44,218 bases of DNA from Oscillospiraceae bacterium (GTDB lineage Bacteria > Bacillota > Clostridia > Oscillospirales > Oscillospiraceae): positions 1 through 44,218 of the forward strand of contig JAFROD010000021.1 of NCBI GenBank assembly GCA_017429835.1. Direction: 5' to 3'. The position numbers and the translations under genes were made by a program. Below, piece after piece: positions 31,108 to 39,781 of the stretch. Each line of letters opens with the position of its first letter. Positions within the stretch are counted from its first letter, which is position 1. A model generated the notes under the pieces. That model had not been told where the DNA came from. It saw nothing but the letters and a program-made list of their open reading frames with translations, and searched no databases.

Positions 31108-33494
31108 TGCTGGTCAGAAAGCTGCTCCGCACCGCGTGGAGCTACAAGGCGCAGTTTATTTCCATGATCGTCATGATGACGCTGGGGATCGGCATTTTCC
31201 TCGGCTTCAACATGGAGTGGAAGACGATCGAATACGACGTCTCTCGCTTTTTCAGCGACACGAAATACGCCGATTACCGCCTCTATTCCGAAACTGGTTT
31301 TACAAAGGACGATCTGGAGAAGATCGCGTCCATTGCGGGTGTTGACGCGGCAACGCGGTATCTCTCCGTCAATCTGGAACTCAAGGGCGACAGCAAAAAG
31401 GCGCTCGCCCTCGACGTTTCGGAGAATGACACCGTTTCGACCTTCGTGCGCATGGACGGGGCGGAGTATGACGAAACGAGCGACGGGATATGGCTGTCCG
31501 ACAAATTCGCAAGGCTGAACGACGTCGCCCTCGGCGACACGCTGACGCTGGAATATCAGGGCATGGAGATCGACGGAGAGGTCGTCGGTCTGATCAAGGC
31601 GGGCGAGCACATGATCTGCCTTGCCGACAGCAATCAGGTCATGCCGGATTTCACGACCTTCGGCTATGCGTACGTCTCTCCGGCGAAGCTGCGCACGATC
31701 CTCCGCAAAAAGCTGATCAGCGATATCGCCGATGTGCTGCGGCAGACGGGCGTTTCTGCGGAAACGGCGAAGGCGCAGGCGGAAGACGCGCTGACCGACG
31801 CAATGCTCGAGGAAGCGGAGAATCAGGCGTTCGTGCAGGTCAATCTCCGCTCCGCGCTGGATAAGGAGACGCTGGAGGATGCCGTCGGAGAGGCTCTCGG
31901 CAAAACGCTGATGGTCGTGCCGAAGGAGGATCACGTCGTCTACAAGGAGGCGATGGGCGAGGCGACGGAGGGCAAGGCGATGGGCTCGATCCTGCCCGTG
32001 CTGTTCCTGGCGATCGCCGTTCTCACGATGGTGACGACGATGCACCGCATCGCGACGAAGGAGAAGACGCAGATCGGCGTGCTGAAGGCGCTCGGTTTCA
32101 AGAATCGGACGATCCTGCTCCATTATTCGTTCTACGGTCTGTTCATCGGACTGGTCGGCGCGGCGCTCGGCGGCGTGCTCGGCTGGTTTGTCTGCAAGGC
32201 GGTCATGAGTGAAAACGGTATGATGGGCACCTACTTCGATATGCCGGACTGGACGGCGGCGACGCCGGCGTTCTGCTGGCCGGTCATCGCGGGGACGGTC
32301 GCGCTGCTCGCGCTGATCAGCTTCCTTTCGGTGCGCGCGCAGCTCAAGGGTACCGCTGCGGACGCGCTCCGGCCCTACACGCCGAAGAAGATGAAAAAGG
32401 CGGTGCTCGAAAAACTGCCGTTCTTTGAAAAGCTGAACTTTGCGACGAAATGGAATTTCCGCGACCTGATGCGCCATAAGAGCCGCTTTGCCATGACGCT
32501 CGTCGGGATCGTCGGCTGCATGATCCTGCTGGTTGGCGGTCTCGGCATGCGCGACACGATGGCGGGCTTCCTCGATCTGCTCGACAACGGCGTTTCCCAT
32601 TACGCGACGAAGGTCAATCTGGTTGAGAATACCGACGCTGCAAAGGCGGCGCAGTTGATCAGCGACCTCGACGGCGACTGGGAGAGCTATTTGGGTATCA
32701 GTTTGGGCGGCGACACCGCGACGCTCGATATTGTGCACAACGACAAGGGCAGATTCAGCGTGATCGACGAGGACAACGAGCCGATCGGTCTGCGTGACGA
32801 CGGCGTCTATCTGTGCCTGCGGCTCGCAGACCGGGCGAAGCCCGGGGAGTACATCGAATTCTCTCCCTACGGCGGTGAGGAGACCTACCGCGTGCAGGTC
32901 GTCGGCTACAACCGCTCGATCATGACCGAGAGCGTTACCATGACCGACCGCCTCGCCGACGAGCTGGGGATCACATACGGCGTTTCCGCCGTTTACACGG
33001 AAAAGAAATCGGGCGAGATCCCGTCCTCCGCGCTGATCTCCGGCAAGCAGGACAAGCGGCAGCTCATGGACAGCTTTTCGAGCTTCGTTGAGATCATGGA
33101 CGGCATGGTGTTTATCCTCGTGATCGCCGCCGTGCTCCTCGGGATCGTGGTGCTCTACAACCTCGGCGTCATGAGCTACGTCGAGCGGTCGCGGGAGCTT
33201 GCCACCTTGAAGGTGCTCGGCTTCCGCAGCAAGAAGATCGCTCGTCTGCTGATCTCGCAGAATCTATGGCTAACTGTGATCGGCGTCGCGCTCGGTCTTC
33301 CCGCTGGACTGGGAACGCTGCAGTGGATGCTTTCCGCGCTCGCGGCGGAATACGAGCTGAAGCTGATGCTCGGGCCGCTGACCTACACCGTTTCCATTCT
33401 GCTGACCTTCGGCGTGTCCCTGCTCGTCGGCTGGATGGTCGCGCGGAAGAATAAAAAGATCGACATGGTCGAAGCGCTCAAAGACGCAGAATGA
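31107..33494 (+). CDS. FtsX-like ABC transporter permease
   Basis: 795 residues in the two-domain FtsX layout: a first transmembrane helix (about 13-35), a large extracellular part (about 40-290), three membrane helices (about 295-410), a link, another N-type helix (about 470-490), a second extracellular part and three final helices (about 670-790) with the family motif YNLGVMSYVERSRELATLKVLGF. The first half carries the same motif as IATKEKTQIGVLKALGF. It works with the preceding ATPase as a MacB/BceB-like exporter or mechanotransmission complex. Substrate unknown. The start at 31107 (ATG) overlaps the ATPase stop; two GTG codons lie just upstream. Confidence 0.92.
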   Translation: MLVRKLLRTAWSYKAQFISMIVMMTLGIGIFLGFNMEWKTIEYDVSRFFSDTKYADYRLYSETGFTKDDLEKIASIAGVDAATRYLSVNLELKGDSKKALALDVSENDTVSTFVRMDGAEYDETSDGIWLSDKFARLNDVALGDTLTLEYQGMEIDGEVVGLIKAGEHMICLADSNQVMPDFTTFGYAYVSPAKLRTILRKKLISDIADVLRQTGVSAETAKAQAEDALTDAMLEEAENQAFVQVNLRSALDKETLEDAVGEALGKTLMVVPKEDHVVYKEAMGEATEGKAMGSILPVLFLAIAVLTMVTTMHRIATKEKTQIGVLKALGFKNRTILLHYSFYGLFIGLVGAALGGVLGWFVCKAVMSENGMMGTYFDMPDWTAATPAFCWPVIAGTVALLALISFLSVRAQLKGTAADALRPYTPKKMKKAVLEKLPFFEKLNFATKWNFRDLMRHKSRFAMTLVGIVGCMILLVGGLGMRDTMAGFLDLLDNGVSHYATKVNLVENTDAAKAAQLISDLDGDWESYLGISLGGDTATLDIVHNDKGRFSVIDEDNEPIGLRDDGVYLCLRLADRAKPGEYIEFSPYGGEETYRVQVVGYNRSIMTESVTMTDRLADELGITYGVSAVYTEKKSGEIPSSALISGKQDKRQLMDSFSSFVEIMDGMVFILVIAAVLLGIVVLYNLGVMSYVERSRELATLKVLGFRSKKIARLLISQNLWLTVIGVALGLPAGLGTLQWMLSALAAEYELKLMLGPLTYTVSILLTFGVSLLVGWMVARKNKKIDMVEALKDAE

Positions 33495-33504
33495 GAGATA
33501 TAAA

Positions 33505-33753
33505 ATGAACAAAATCACCGTAAAAGTCGATGGAATGATGTGCGGCATGTGCGAGGCGCATATCTGTGACACGATCCGCAGAGCGTTTCCCGACGCGAAG
33601 AAGGTCGCCGCTTCAAGAAAGCGCGGCGAAGCAACCTTCCTGACCGAGAGCGCGATCGGGGAAGAAGCCTTGAAGAAAACGATCGCCGACACCGGTTATA
33701 CGTTCGTTTCCGTTACTTCGGAACCGTATAAAAAGCGCGGCCTGTTCGGTTAA
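33505..33753 (+). CDS. Heavy-metal-associated (HMA) domain protein
   Basis: 82 residues with the ferredoxin-like HMA fold: ITVKVDGMMCGMCEAH has the metal-binding Cys13 and Cys16, followed by the helix and strands (VAASRKRGEATFLTESAIGEEALKKTIADTGYTF). It could be a small copper or other metal chaperone. The gene is 10 bases past the permease and is probably in the same operon, before a terminator, so it may be induced with the transporter. Confidence 0.88.
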   Translation: MNKITVKVDGMMCGMCEAHICDTIRRAFPDAKKVAASRKRGEATFLTESAIGEEALKKTIADTGYTFVSVTSEPYKKRGLFG

Positions 33754-33762
33754 CAGCACACA

Positions 33763-33796
33763 AAACTGCCCTCGCCGCTTGCGGCGAGGGCAGTTT
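33763..33796 (+). terminator. Terminator of the ABC transporter / HMA operon
   Basis: AAACTGCCCTCGCCGC, two-base loop, GCGGCGAGGGCAGTTT. Few T residues follow beyond the stem. Confidence 0.75.
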
Positions 33797-33810
33797 CTGC
33801 GAAAATGCTC

Positions 33811-33839
33811 TTTACAGAAGCGCGTTCTTCGGGTATACT
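33811..33839 (+). promoter_or_regulatory. prfB promoter
   Basis: TTTACA (33811-33816), a 17-bp spacer and TATACT (33834-33839), 33 bases before the ATG. Confidence 0.65.
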
Positions 33840-33872
33840 GTATGCGATAAACTATGTAACGGAGCAAAAACG

Positions 33873-34994
33873 ATGATTGAATTTGACGAATACAAGGTGA
33901 AACTGAACGATCTGAAGCCGAAGCTCGACGAGCTGGAGGCGGCGTTCCTGCCGCAGTCCGCGCTGGACGAGCTCGAGCGTCTGCACGCCATGGCGGAAGC
34001 GCCCGGCTTCTGGGACGACCCCGCCCGCTCGCAGAAGGCGGTCATGCGCACGAAGACGCTGGAGGGCAAGCGCGACAAGCTCAGCGCGATGAAAGCCTCC
34101 TGGGACGACCTCATGACGATCTGCGAAATGGCGCTGGAGGAGAACGACGACTCCATGCTGCCCGAGCTGACCGAGGGCTACGCGAAGCTGGAAAAGGACA
34201 TGGAGGAGGCGCGTCTGGAGACCCTGCTCACGGGCGAGTACGACGGCAACAACGCCCTGTTATCCTTCCACGCCGGCGCGGGCGGCACCGAGGCGCAGGA
34301 CTGGTGTTACATGCTCTACCGCATGTACACGCGCTGGGCGGAGGCGCACGGCTATACCTATAAGATCCTCGACTATCTGGACGGCGACGAGGCGGGACTC
34401 AAATCTGCGGACATTATGATCGAGGGCGCGAACGCCTACGGCTTCCTCAAGGGCGAAAACGGCGTACACCGCCTGGTGCGTATCTCCCCGTTCGACGCAG
34501 CCGGCAGACGGCATACCTCCTTCTCTGCGGTCGAGGTCATTCCTGAGATCACGGACGACGTTGAGGTCGAGATCCGTCCCGAGGACATTGAAATGCAGGT
34601 CTACCGTTCCTCCGGCGCAGGCGGTCAGCACATCAACAAGACCTCTTCGGCAGTCCGCCTGATCCATAAGCCGACCGGCATCGTCGTCTCCTGCCAGACG
34701 CAGCGCGACCAGTTCCAAAACCGCGAGACCTGTATGCGCATGCTGCGCTCGAAGCTGATCGAGATCAAGGAGCGCGAGCATTTGGAGAAGATCTCCGATA
34801 TCAAGGGCGTCCAGCAGAAGATCGAATGGGGCAGCCAGATCCGTTCCTACGTTTTCATGCCCTATACGCTCGCGAAGGATACCCGCACCGGCTTTGAGAA
34901 TACCAATATCAACGCGGTCATGGACGGCAATATCGACGGCTTTATCAACGCCTATCTGACCTGCCTGGCGACGGGCAACTGGGTGACAAAATAA
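33873..34994 (+). CDS. prfB: Peptide chain release factor 2, no programmed frameshift
   Basis: 373 residues, full-length RF2, which releases peptides at UGA and UAA. The stop-recognition tripeptide SPF is at 205-207 and the catalytic GGQ at 250-252 (SSGAGGQHINKTSSAVR). The N-terminal domain (MIEFDEYKVKLNDLKPKLDELEAAF) is in one continuous frame. Many bacteria have an in-frame UGA near codon 26 with a CUUUGA slippery site for autoregulation. That is absent here, so the usual RF2 feedback is not encoded in this gene. It is monocistronic between its own promoter and the secG promoter. Confidence 0.97.
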   Translation: MIEFDEYKVKLNDLKPKLDELEAAFLPQSALDELERLHAMAEAPGFWDDPARSQKAVMRTKTLEGKRDKLSAMKASWDDLMTICEMALEENDDSMLPELTEGYAKLEKDMEEARLETLLTGEYDGNNALLSFHAGAGGTEAQDWCYMLYRMYTRWAEAHGYTYKILDYLDGDEAGLKSADIMIEGANAYGFLKGENGVHRLVRISPFDAAGRRHTSFSAVEVIPEITDDVEVEIRPEDIEMQVYRSSGAGGQHINKTSSAVRLIHKPTGIVVSCQTQRDQFQNRETCMRMLRSKLIEIKEREHLEKISDIKGVQQKIEWGSQIRSYVFMPYTLAKDTRTGFENTNINAVMDGNIDGFINAYLTCLATGNWVTK

Positions 34995-35016
34995 TTCGAA
35001 AAATCAAAAAAAGTGC

Positions 35017-35045
35017 TTGAAATCAGCAGCGTCCTGTGGTAAAAT
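35017..35045 (+). promoter_or_regulatory. secG promoter
   Basis: TTGAAA (35017-35022), a 17-bp spacer and TAAAAT (35040-35045). The leader to the ATG is about 80 bases. Confidence 0.6.
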
Positions 35046-35130
35046 CATCAGTACTGTGTGTAAATTCGTTCGAAAGAACTTGATTCCGGCGCGCCGCCTG
35101 CCGTAAGCGCGGCATACTTTGGAGGTAATC

Positions 35131-35379
35131 ATGGATACTTTGAGAATCGTTCTTCTGGTTATGCAGATTCTTTCCTGTGTTGCATTGACTGCGATCATCA
35201 CCATGCAGGACAGCAAGGAAGGCGCTATGGGCGCGCTGACCGGAAATTCCGAGAGCTATATGGGCAAGGGCAAGGCCGCGACGAAGGACGCGAAGCTTGC
35301 GAGCATTACCAAATGGATCGCGGCAGCGTTCGTTCTGCTGACTCTGATCGTCTCCCTGCTCTACACCACCGCAAAATAA
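35131..35379 (+). CDS. secG: Preprotein translocase subunit SecG
   Basis: 82 residues with two transmembrane helices (about 3-23 and 55-78) and the conserved Ser/Gly-rich cytoplasmic loop (QDSKEGAMGALTGNSESYMGKGKA). It is the small accessory subunit of SecYEG. GGAGGTAATC fixes the ATG at 35131; the in-frame upstream GTG at 35119 lies in the RBS region. No rnr or smpB gene follows, unlike in many Firmicutes. Confidence 0.92.
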   Translation: MDTLRIVLLVMQILSCVALTAIITMQDSKEGAMGALTGNSESYMGKGKAATKDAKLASITKWIAAAFVLLTLIVSLLYTTAK

Positions 35380-35690
35380 TGACCAAGACAAAAGCTGCTC
35401 TGTCAATGACAGAGCAGCTTTTCAGCGTGTCGAAAAACCTTTTTCGACACGCTGACAGGCTGCCCCCAAAAAGTTCGGAAGACAAGCAACTCGCGCTCGT
35501 AGGCGTATATTGATACGGTAGAGGGCGAGTTGCGCTGTAAGTCAGAATCCTTGCGGAGCAAGCATTTTTCATCTCAAAAGATTGGAATAGTATCAATATC
35601 CGTAAACACCATAGTCAGCGCATGTTCGCAAACAGGATGGACTGATTTTGACGGTTGCGGACTTTTTTGACAGTCTGAAAGGCTGCTCTG
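35380..35690. other. Structured intergenic region with repeated hairpins
   Basis: No supported gene. It holds a terminator at 35390-35422 (GCTGCTCTGTCA and its complement), a second strong hairpin at 35423-35454 (CAGCGTGTCGAAAAA and its complement), the pair GCAACTCGC (35486-35494) / GCGAGTTGC (35525-35533), and the inverted pair ATATTGATAC (35507-35516) / GTATCAATAT (35590-35599). The same CTGCTCTGTCA palindrome recurs at 35678-35711 as the end of the SpoIID-like gene. The interval could be a small palindromic insertion or encode a structured RNA. Confidence 0.5.
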
Positions 35691-35711
35691 TCAATGACAG
35701 AGCAGCCTTTT
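35678..35711. terminator. Terminator hairpin containing the 3' end of the SpoIID-like gene
   Basis: AAAGGCTGCTCTGTCA and its complement TGACAGAGCAGCCTTT around one central base. On the minus strand the codons for the last residues and the TGA stop (35691-35693) lie inside the stem. It is almost identical to the secG terminator 290 bp away. Confidence 0.7.
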
Positions 35712-36650
35712 AATTTCCGTACCCGGGTAGTAGTGTGCCAGAATCGCCGTATAATCGCTGCCGCCGTCTGCCATCGCCTTCGCTCCGTACTGACTGAGAC
35801 CGACGCGGTGCCCGAAGCCGTGGGTCGTGACGGTGATCGCGTCGTCCGTCGCTGCAAAGTCCATATCGGTCGACTGCACGCCGAGCGCGCTGCGCAGCGC
35901 GGTACCCTTGATCGCCGTGCCGCCGATGAAGACCGTGGCGATCCCGCCGCCCTCCGTACGCTCGATGGAGCCGATCCAGTTGACAGGGGAGCCGGAGAGA
36001 TTGGCGTCCGGAGAAACAGCCGCAATTCTTTCGGCAAATTCCGCTGCGCTGAAGGTAACGGTGTCCTCGCTGCGCGGCGCGTCCTCTTCACCGGGACTGT
36101 CCACGCTCCTGAGATAGGGGATATCGCTGCCCCAGACGGCGAGCGCGGACTCTGTTTTTCCGCCGGTGCAGCAGAAAAAGGTCGCGTCGATCAGCTTGCC
36201 GTCGTAGGTGACGACCAACCCGTCCGTCGCGCGGACAGCCCGCGTGATGCGATCGATCTCGTCCGAAGTGCCGTCTGTCGTCCAGCCCTGGCAGCAGGCA
36301 AAGCTTGTACAGACGTCTGCGCCGACGTGCTTTCCGGTCTCCGCCTTGTACAGCGCGAAAGTACGCGAAGCGATCGCCTGCGCCTTGAGCGCCTCCTCCG
36401 GAAAAACTGCGGGCATCTCCGCCAGAAGCGTCGCCACCAAATAGTTTTCCAGAGACGTCTCCTCCACGCCGTCGTCCGTCAGCACGCGCAGGCTTACCAT
36501 TGAATCAAACGGCTCTGCTGCTGCGGTTTCCGGCTGCGGCTGAGCGGCAGGGGATAGGCGCGGCGGTTCCGATTTCCCTTCCGCAAAAAGGAGAAATGGC
36601 GCGAAGCAAAGTAAAACGACGAAAAGAGGAACAATTATCAACCGTTTCAT
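35691..36650 (-). CDS. spoIID: SpoIID/LytB-domain protein (stage II sporulation protein D-like)
   Basis: 319 residues. A single N-terminal membrane anchor (about 1-23) is followed by the SpoIID/LytB domain. Conserved segments are ENYLVATLLAEMPAVFPEEALKAQAIASRTFALYKAETGKH, FFCCTGGKTESALAVWGSDIPYLRSVDSP and, near the end, THGFGHRVGLSQYGAKAMADGG. SpoIID is a lytic transglycosylase that cuts peptidoglycan during engulfment. GAAGGAGATTT precedes the ATG. Divergent from gltA. The stop lies in a terminator hairpin, and the last six residues KRLLCH may be variable. SpoIIQ, SpoIIM or SpoIIP genes are not nearby, so it could also be a related LytB-type protein. Confidence 0.88.
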   Translation of the reverse strand: MKRLIIVPLFVVLLCFAPFLLFAEGKSEPPRLSPAAQPQPETAAAEPFDSMVSLRVLTDDGVEETSLENYLVATLLAEMPAVFPEEALKAQAIASRTFALYKAETGKHVGADVCTSFACCQGWTTDGTSDEIDRITRAVRATDGLVVTYDGKLIDATFFCCTGGKTESALAVWGSDIPYLRSVDSPGEEDAPRSEDTVTFSAAEFAERIAAVSPDANLSGSPVNWIGSIERTEGGGIATVFIGGTAIKGTALRSALGVQSTDMDFAATDDAITVTTHGFGHRVGLSQYGAKAMADGGSDYTAILAHYYPGTEIKRLLCH

Positions 36651-36680
36651 TAGAAATCTCCTTCGTTATCCTAAAAATTC

Positions 36681-36709
36681 TTGACGATTTGGTACCTCTT
36701 TGATATAAT
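36681..36709 (+). promoter_or_regulatory. Promoter of citrate synthase
   Basis: TTGACG (36681-36686), a 17-bp spacer and TATAAT (36704-36709), a strong SigA match, 26 bases before the ATG. Confidence 0.8.
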
Positions 36710-36734
36710 GAAGCATATTTTCGGAGGTGATCTC

Positions 36735-38093
36735 ATGTCAGAGTCATCGGTCTTTTCGGACTTCCTTCACACTCTATGCGCCGACTACAAGATTCATAAC
36801 AGCCTGACCCTTGAGGCGCGCAATAACAGCAGCATCAAGCGCGGACTGCGAAACGACGACGGAACAGGCGTGATGGTCGGCTGCACCAAGGTCGGCAACG
36901 TCCTCGGTTACCGCGTCGTCGACGGCGAACGCGAGCCGATGGAAGGCAGACTCATCTACCGCGGCTATGATCTGACCGCGCTGGTCAACGCCTATATCAG
37001 GGAAAAACGCTATGGCTTCACGGAGATCGCCTATCTGCTGCTGTTCGGCAATCTTCCGAACAGGGAACAGTACAACATGTTCCGCGCCATGCTCAACGAG
37101 AGCACCGAGCTGCCGCCGAACTTTGCGGAGGATATGATTCTCAAAAATCCGAGCCATGATATCATGAACAAGCTCGGCAGATCGGTTTTGGCGCTCTACT
37201 CCTGCGACCCCAACCCGGACGACTGCAGTGTGGAGAACATGATGCGCCAGTCGGTCGAGCTGGTCGCGCGCTTTCCAACGATCGCGGCTTACGCCTACGT
37301 CGTCAAGCGGCATTATTTCGAGAACGACAGCCTGTATCTCCACCGCCCGATCCCGGAGCTTTCCGCGGCGGAAAACTTTCTGCACCTGATTCGTCCGGAT
37401 AAAAAGTACACCGAGGAAGAAGCCCGCGTGCTGGATCTCTGTCTGGTCTGCCACGCCGAGCACGGCGGCGGCAACAACTCGACCTTCTCCTGCCGCAGCG
37501 TCGCTTCTACCGGCACGGATACCTATTCCGCTATCGCGGCGGCGGTCGGCTCCCTGAAAGGCCCGAAGCACGGCGGCGCGAACCGCGCCGTCCTCAACCA
37601 GTTCGAGGAGGTCAAGCAAAACGTCCGCGACTGGAAGGACGACGACGAAGTCGAGGCGTTTGTCAAGCGCATTCTGCGCGGCGAGGTCAGCGACCACAGC
37701 GGTCTGGTCTACGGCATGGGGCATGCGATCTATACCTTGTCCGACCCGCGTACCGTGCTGCTCAAGCGCGGCGCTCGGAGACTTGCGCAGGAGAAGGGCA
37801 TGCTCGACGAGCTCGAACTTATGGAGGCGATCGAGCGCGTAACGCCGAAGGCGTTTGCCGATATCACGGGCAACGAAAAGGTCATGTGTGCCAACGTCGA
37901 TATGTATTCCGGCCTGGTCTATCGGATGCTGGACATTCCGAGCGACCTCTTCACACCGCTGTTCGCCATTGCCCGTATCACCGGCTGGTGCGCGCACCGC
38001 ATGGAGGAGGCGTTGACCGGCGGCCGGATCTACCGACCCGCCTACAAGCCCATGCTACGCCACAGAGAGTATGTCCCGTTCGACGAACGGTAA
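36735..38093 (+). CDS. gltA: Citrate synthase (citrate / 2-methylcitrate synthase family)
   Basis: 452 residues of the citrate synthase family, condensing acetyl-CoA with oxaloacetate. Active-site residues are His243 in HAEHGGGNNSTFSCR, His330 in GMGHAIYTLSDPR and Asp389 in NVDMYSGLVYRM. The N-terminal RGYDL...EIAYLLLFGNLP segment is also conserved. The frame opens at 36681, but CGGAGGTGATCTC fixes the ATG at 36735. In anaerobes with an incomplete TCA cycle it would feed glutamate synthesis; no aconitase or isocitrate dehydrogenase is adjacent. It is monocistronic, ending at a terminator. Confidence 0.95.
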   Translation: MSESSVFSDFLHTLCADYKIHNSLTLEARNNSSIKRGLRNDDGTGVMVGCTKVGNVLGYRVVDGEREPMEGRLIYRGYDLTALVNAYIREKRYGFTEIAYLLLFGNLPNREQYNMFRAMLNESTELPPNFAEDMILKNPSHDIMNKLGRSVLALYSCDPNPDDCSVENMMRQSVELVARFPTIAAYAYVVKRHYFENDSLYLHRPIPELSAAENFLHLIRPDKKYTEEEARVLDLCLVCHAEHGGGNNSTFSCRSVASTGTDTYSAIAAAVGSLKGPKHGGANRAVLNQFEEVKQNVRDWKDDDEVEAFVKRILRGEVSDHSGLVYGMGHAIYTLSDPRTVLLKRGARRLAQEKGMLDELELMEAIERVTPKAFADITGNEKVMCANVDMYSGLVYRMLDIPSDLFTPLFAIARITGWCAHRMEEALTGGRIYRPAYKPMLRHREYVPFDER

Positions 38094-38111
38094 TACCCGT
38101 AATAAAGACAA

Positions 38112-38150
38112 AAACGGAAGAACGGACGCAATTTGCGCCCGTTCTTCCTT
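38112..38150 (+). terminator. gltA terminator
   Basis: GGAAGAACGG-N-CGC-aattt-GCG-N-CCGTTCTTCC with T residues after it. Confidence 0.85.
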
Positions 38151-38242
38151 GTCGGTCGACAGTTTTCGGCTCCTGATTGATGCTGCATGTTTGCTCGGCG
38201 CGACCGCTTCGTCGCTTTTCGGAAATATCGAAGAAGAGTTAG

Positions 38243-38278
38243 AAAATGCCCGAAATCTGACGATTTCGGGCATTTTTT
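38243..38278 (+). terminator. Second terminator-like hairpin between gltA and the serine hydrolase
   Basis: AAAATGCCCGAAATC-tgac-GATTTCGGGCATTTT then TTT. No gene end precedes it on the plus strand, so it may be a leftover of a lost gene or an insulator between the convergent units. Confidence 0.7.
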
Positions 38279-38293
38279 ATGTGAAAGAGCGCG

Positions 38294-38337
38294 TAAAAGT
38301 ACACCAAAACATAGAAAGAACGCCTAAAAGTACACCA
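38294..38337 (+). repeat. Two direct TAAAAGTACACCA repeats
   Basis: Identical 13-mers at 38294-38306 and 38325-38337, 31 bp apart (about three helical turns). Multiple short internal repeats near the tip are a feature of some insertion sequence ends, such as IS21-type ends, so this could be a remnant end. No transposase is present. Confidence 0.4.
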
Positions 38338-38375
38338 TGGGAAGGTGACAAACCGGAATCTGTCACAGCCCATGC

Positions 38376-39722
38376 TTACAGCTTTTTGCAGGTATTCTCT
38401 CCGAAGGACAGGCAGCCGTCACCGAACACGATCTCATCGCTGCTTTCCCGGATGCCAAAGGTATTTTCTCCGAAGGGATACAGCCTGACAGTAAAACGCC
38501 TTCCGGATTCGGTGTCGAAGATCGCTGCAAAAAGATCTCCGTTTTCCGGATAAATCTTCTCGATGAGATAGCCCGTGCCTTCCGCCTTGTATTCTCCGCA
38601 GAAGTTCCCCCAGCCGCTCCGGTCGGGATCGGCAATCGCCAGTTCTTCGGTGAGCTGAACGGGCTCCGCCTCATACCCCAGCGCGATGGTCAGCATCCCG
38701 TTGAAGAAGCCCTCGATGGCTCTTGCGTCAAATCCATCGCGGGAGCACAGAATGACCAGCACCCGGTCCGTGTCCAGAAAATGTCCGTACCAGGACAGAT
38801 ATCCTGGCAGATTCCCCTCGTGCCAGGCGATGCGCGCAAGCTCCGCCTGCTCGAAGATCCCCCAGCCGAAGCCGTACCCGCCGCCGCCGATCTCCCCGTT
38901 ATTGAGACGCACAGGGGTATACGTCAGCTCCTGCTCTTTTTTCGTGAGGATCGTTTCGTCCCGCAGCGCACGGTGCCAGGCAAGCATGTCAAAGAGATTG
39001 CTCTTGACAAAGCCGTCGCCCTCCGAGCCGTCCAGCGAAACCACCACGTCCTTCCAGGCGGAGTCCTCGGCGGGAACCCATCCGCCGTTCTGATACGACA
39101 GTCCTTCGGCGAGGTTTTCGATGGCAAGCCCATCCCGGATGCGGTGGCAAAGGCAGGTCGAGGTCATCCCAGCGGGCTCGAACAGCTTCTTTTGCAGGAA
39201 CTGCGCAAAGGGAACGCCGGAGACCTTCGCCACGATCTCGGCCAGCAAAGCGTAGCCGGTGTTGCTGTACGCCCACTGTTCGCCCGGTACGAAATCCGGC
39301 GTTGTTCCGGATTCTGTCAGGAAACGGAGAACGGCGCCGTTGTCCGGGATCGTATGTTCTGCCTTCGCTGTTTTGATAATCCAGCCAAAGCAGTCGGGCA
39401 GACCGCTGGTATGGGTCAGAAGGTGCCGGATCGTGATGCCCCGGAACGGGATCTCCGGGTAGAACTTCGTGATCTCATCTTCCAGATTCAATAGACCGTC
39501 GCGCCGCAGCAGCATGATTGCCGCTGCCGTGAACTGCTTGCTGACCGAACCGATGTCAAAAATCGAATCCTCCCGCATGGGCAGTCTGCCCTCCGGATCG
39601 CGGAATCCGACGGCACCATTCGTCACGATCTCGCCGTTCTCCGCCAGCAGCCAGGTGCCCGCAAAGACGCCCTTTTCATACGCCGCGCGAATGTAGTTTT
39701 CCACCATCGTCTTCTTTTCCAT
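38376..39722 (-). CDS. Serine hydrolase of the class C beta-lactamase / D-peptidase fold
   Basis: 448 residues, PF00144-type beta-lactamase-related serine hydrolase. SxxK is Ser59-Val-Ser-Lys62 (IGSVSKQFT), the YxN motif is Tyr152-Ser-Asn154 (AYSNTGYALL), and HxG-like WHEGNLPGY appears later. About 110 C-terminal residues form an extra beta domain (GEYKAEGTGYLIEKIYPENG). No signal peptide, so it may be cytosolic. Possible activities are D-peptidase, esterase or peptide amidase; beta-lactam resistance is not implied. GGAGGAAAA precedes the ATG at 39722. It is a single-gene unit. Confidence 0.88.
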   Translation of the reverse strand: MEKKTMVENYIRAAYEKGVFAGTWLLAENGEIVTNGAVGFRDPEGRLPMREDSIFDIGSVSKQFTAAAIMLLRRDGLLNLEDEITKFYPEIPFRGITIRHLLTHTSGLPDCFGWIIKTAKAEHTIPDNGAVLRFLTESGTTPDFVPGEQWAYSNTGYALLAEIVAKVSGVPFAQFLQKKLFEPAGMTSTCLCHRIRDGLAIENLAEGLSYQNGGWVPAEDSAWKDVVVSLDGSEGDGFVKSNLFDMLAWHRALRDETILTKKEQELTYTPVRLNNGEIGGGGYGFGWGIFEQAELARIAWHEGNLPGYLSWYGHFLDTDRVLVILCSRDGFDARAIEGFFNGMLTIALGYEAEPVQLTEELAIADPDRSGWGNFCGEYKAEGTGYLIEKIYPENGDLFAAIFDTESGRRFTVRLYPFGENTFGIRESSDEIVFGDGCLSFGENTCKKL

Positions 39723-39781
39723 AGTCGTTTTCCTCCACATATCAGTTCCGGGAGCAGTGTCCCTTTTTCGCTTCTGCCATT

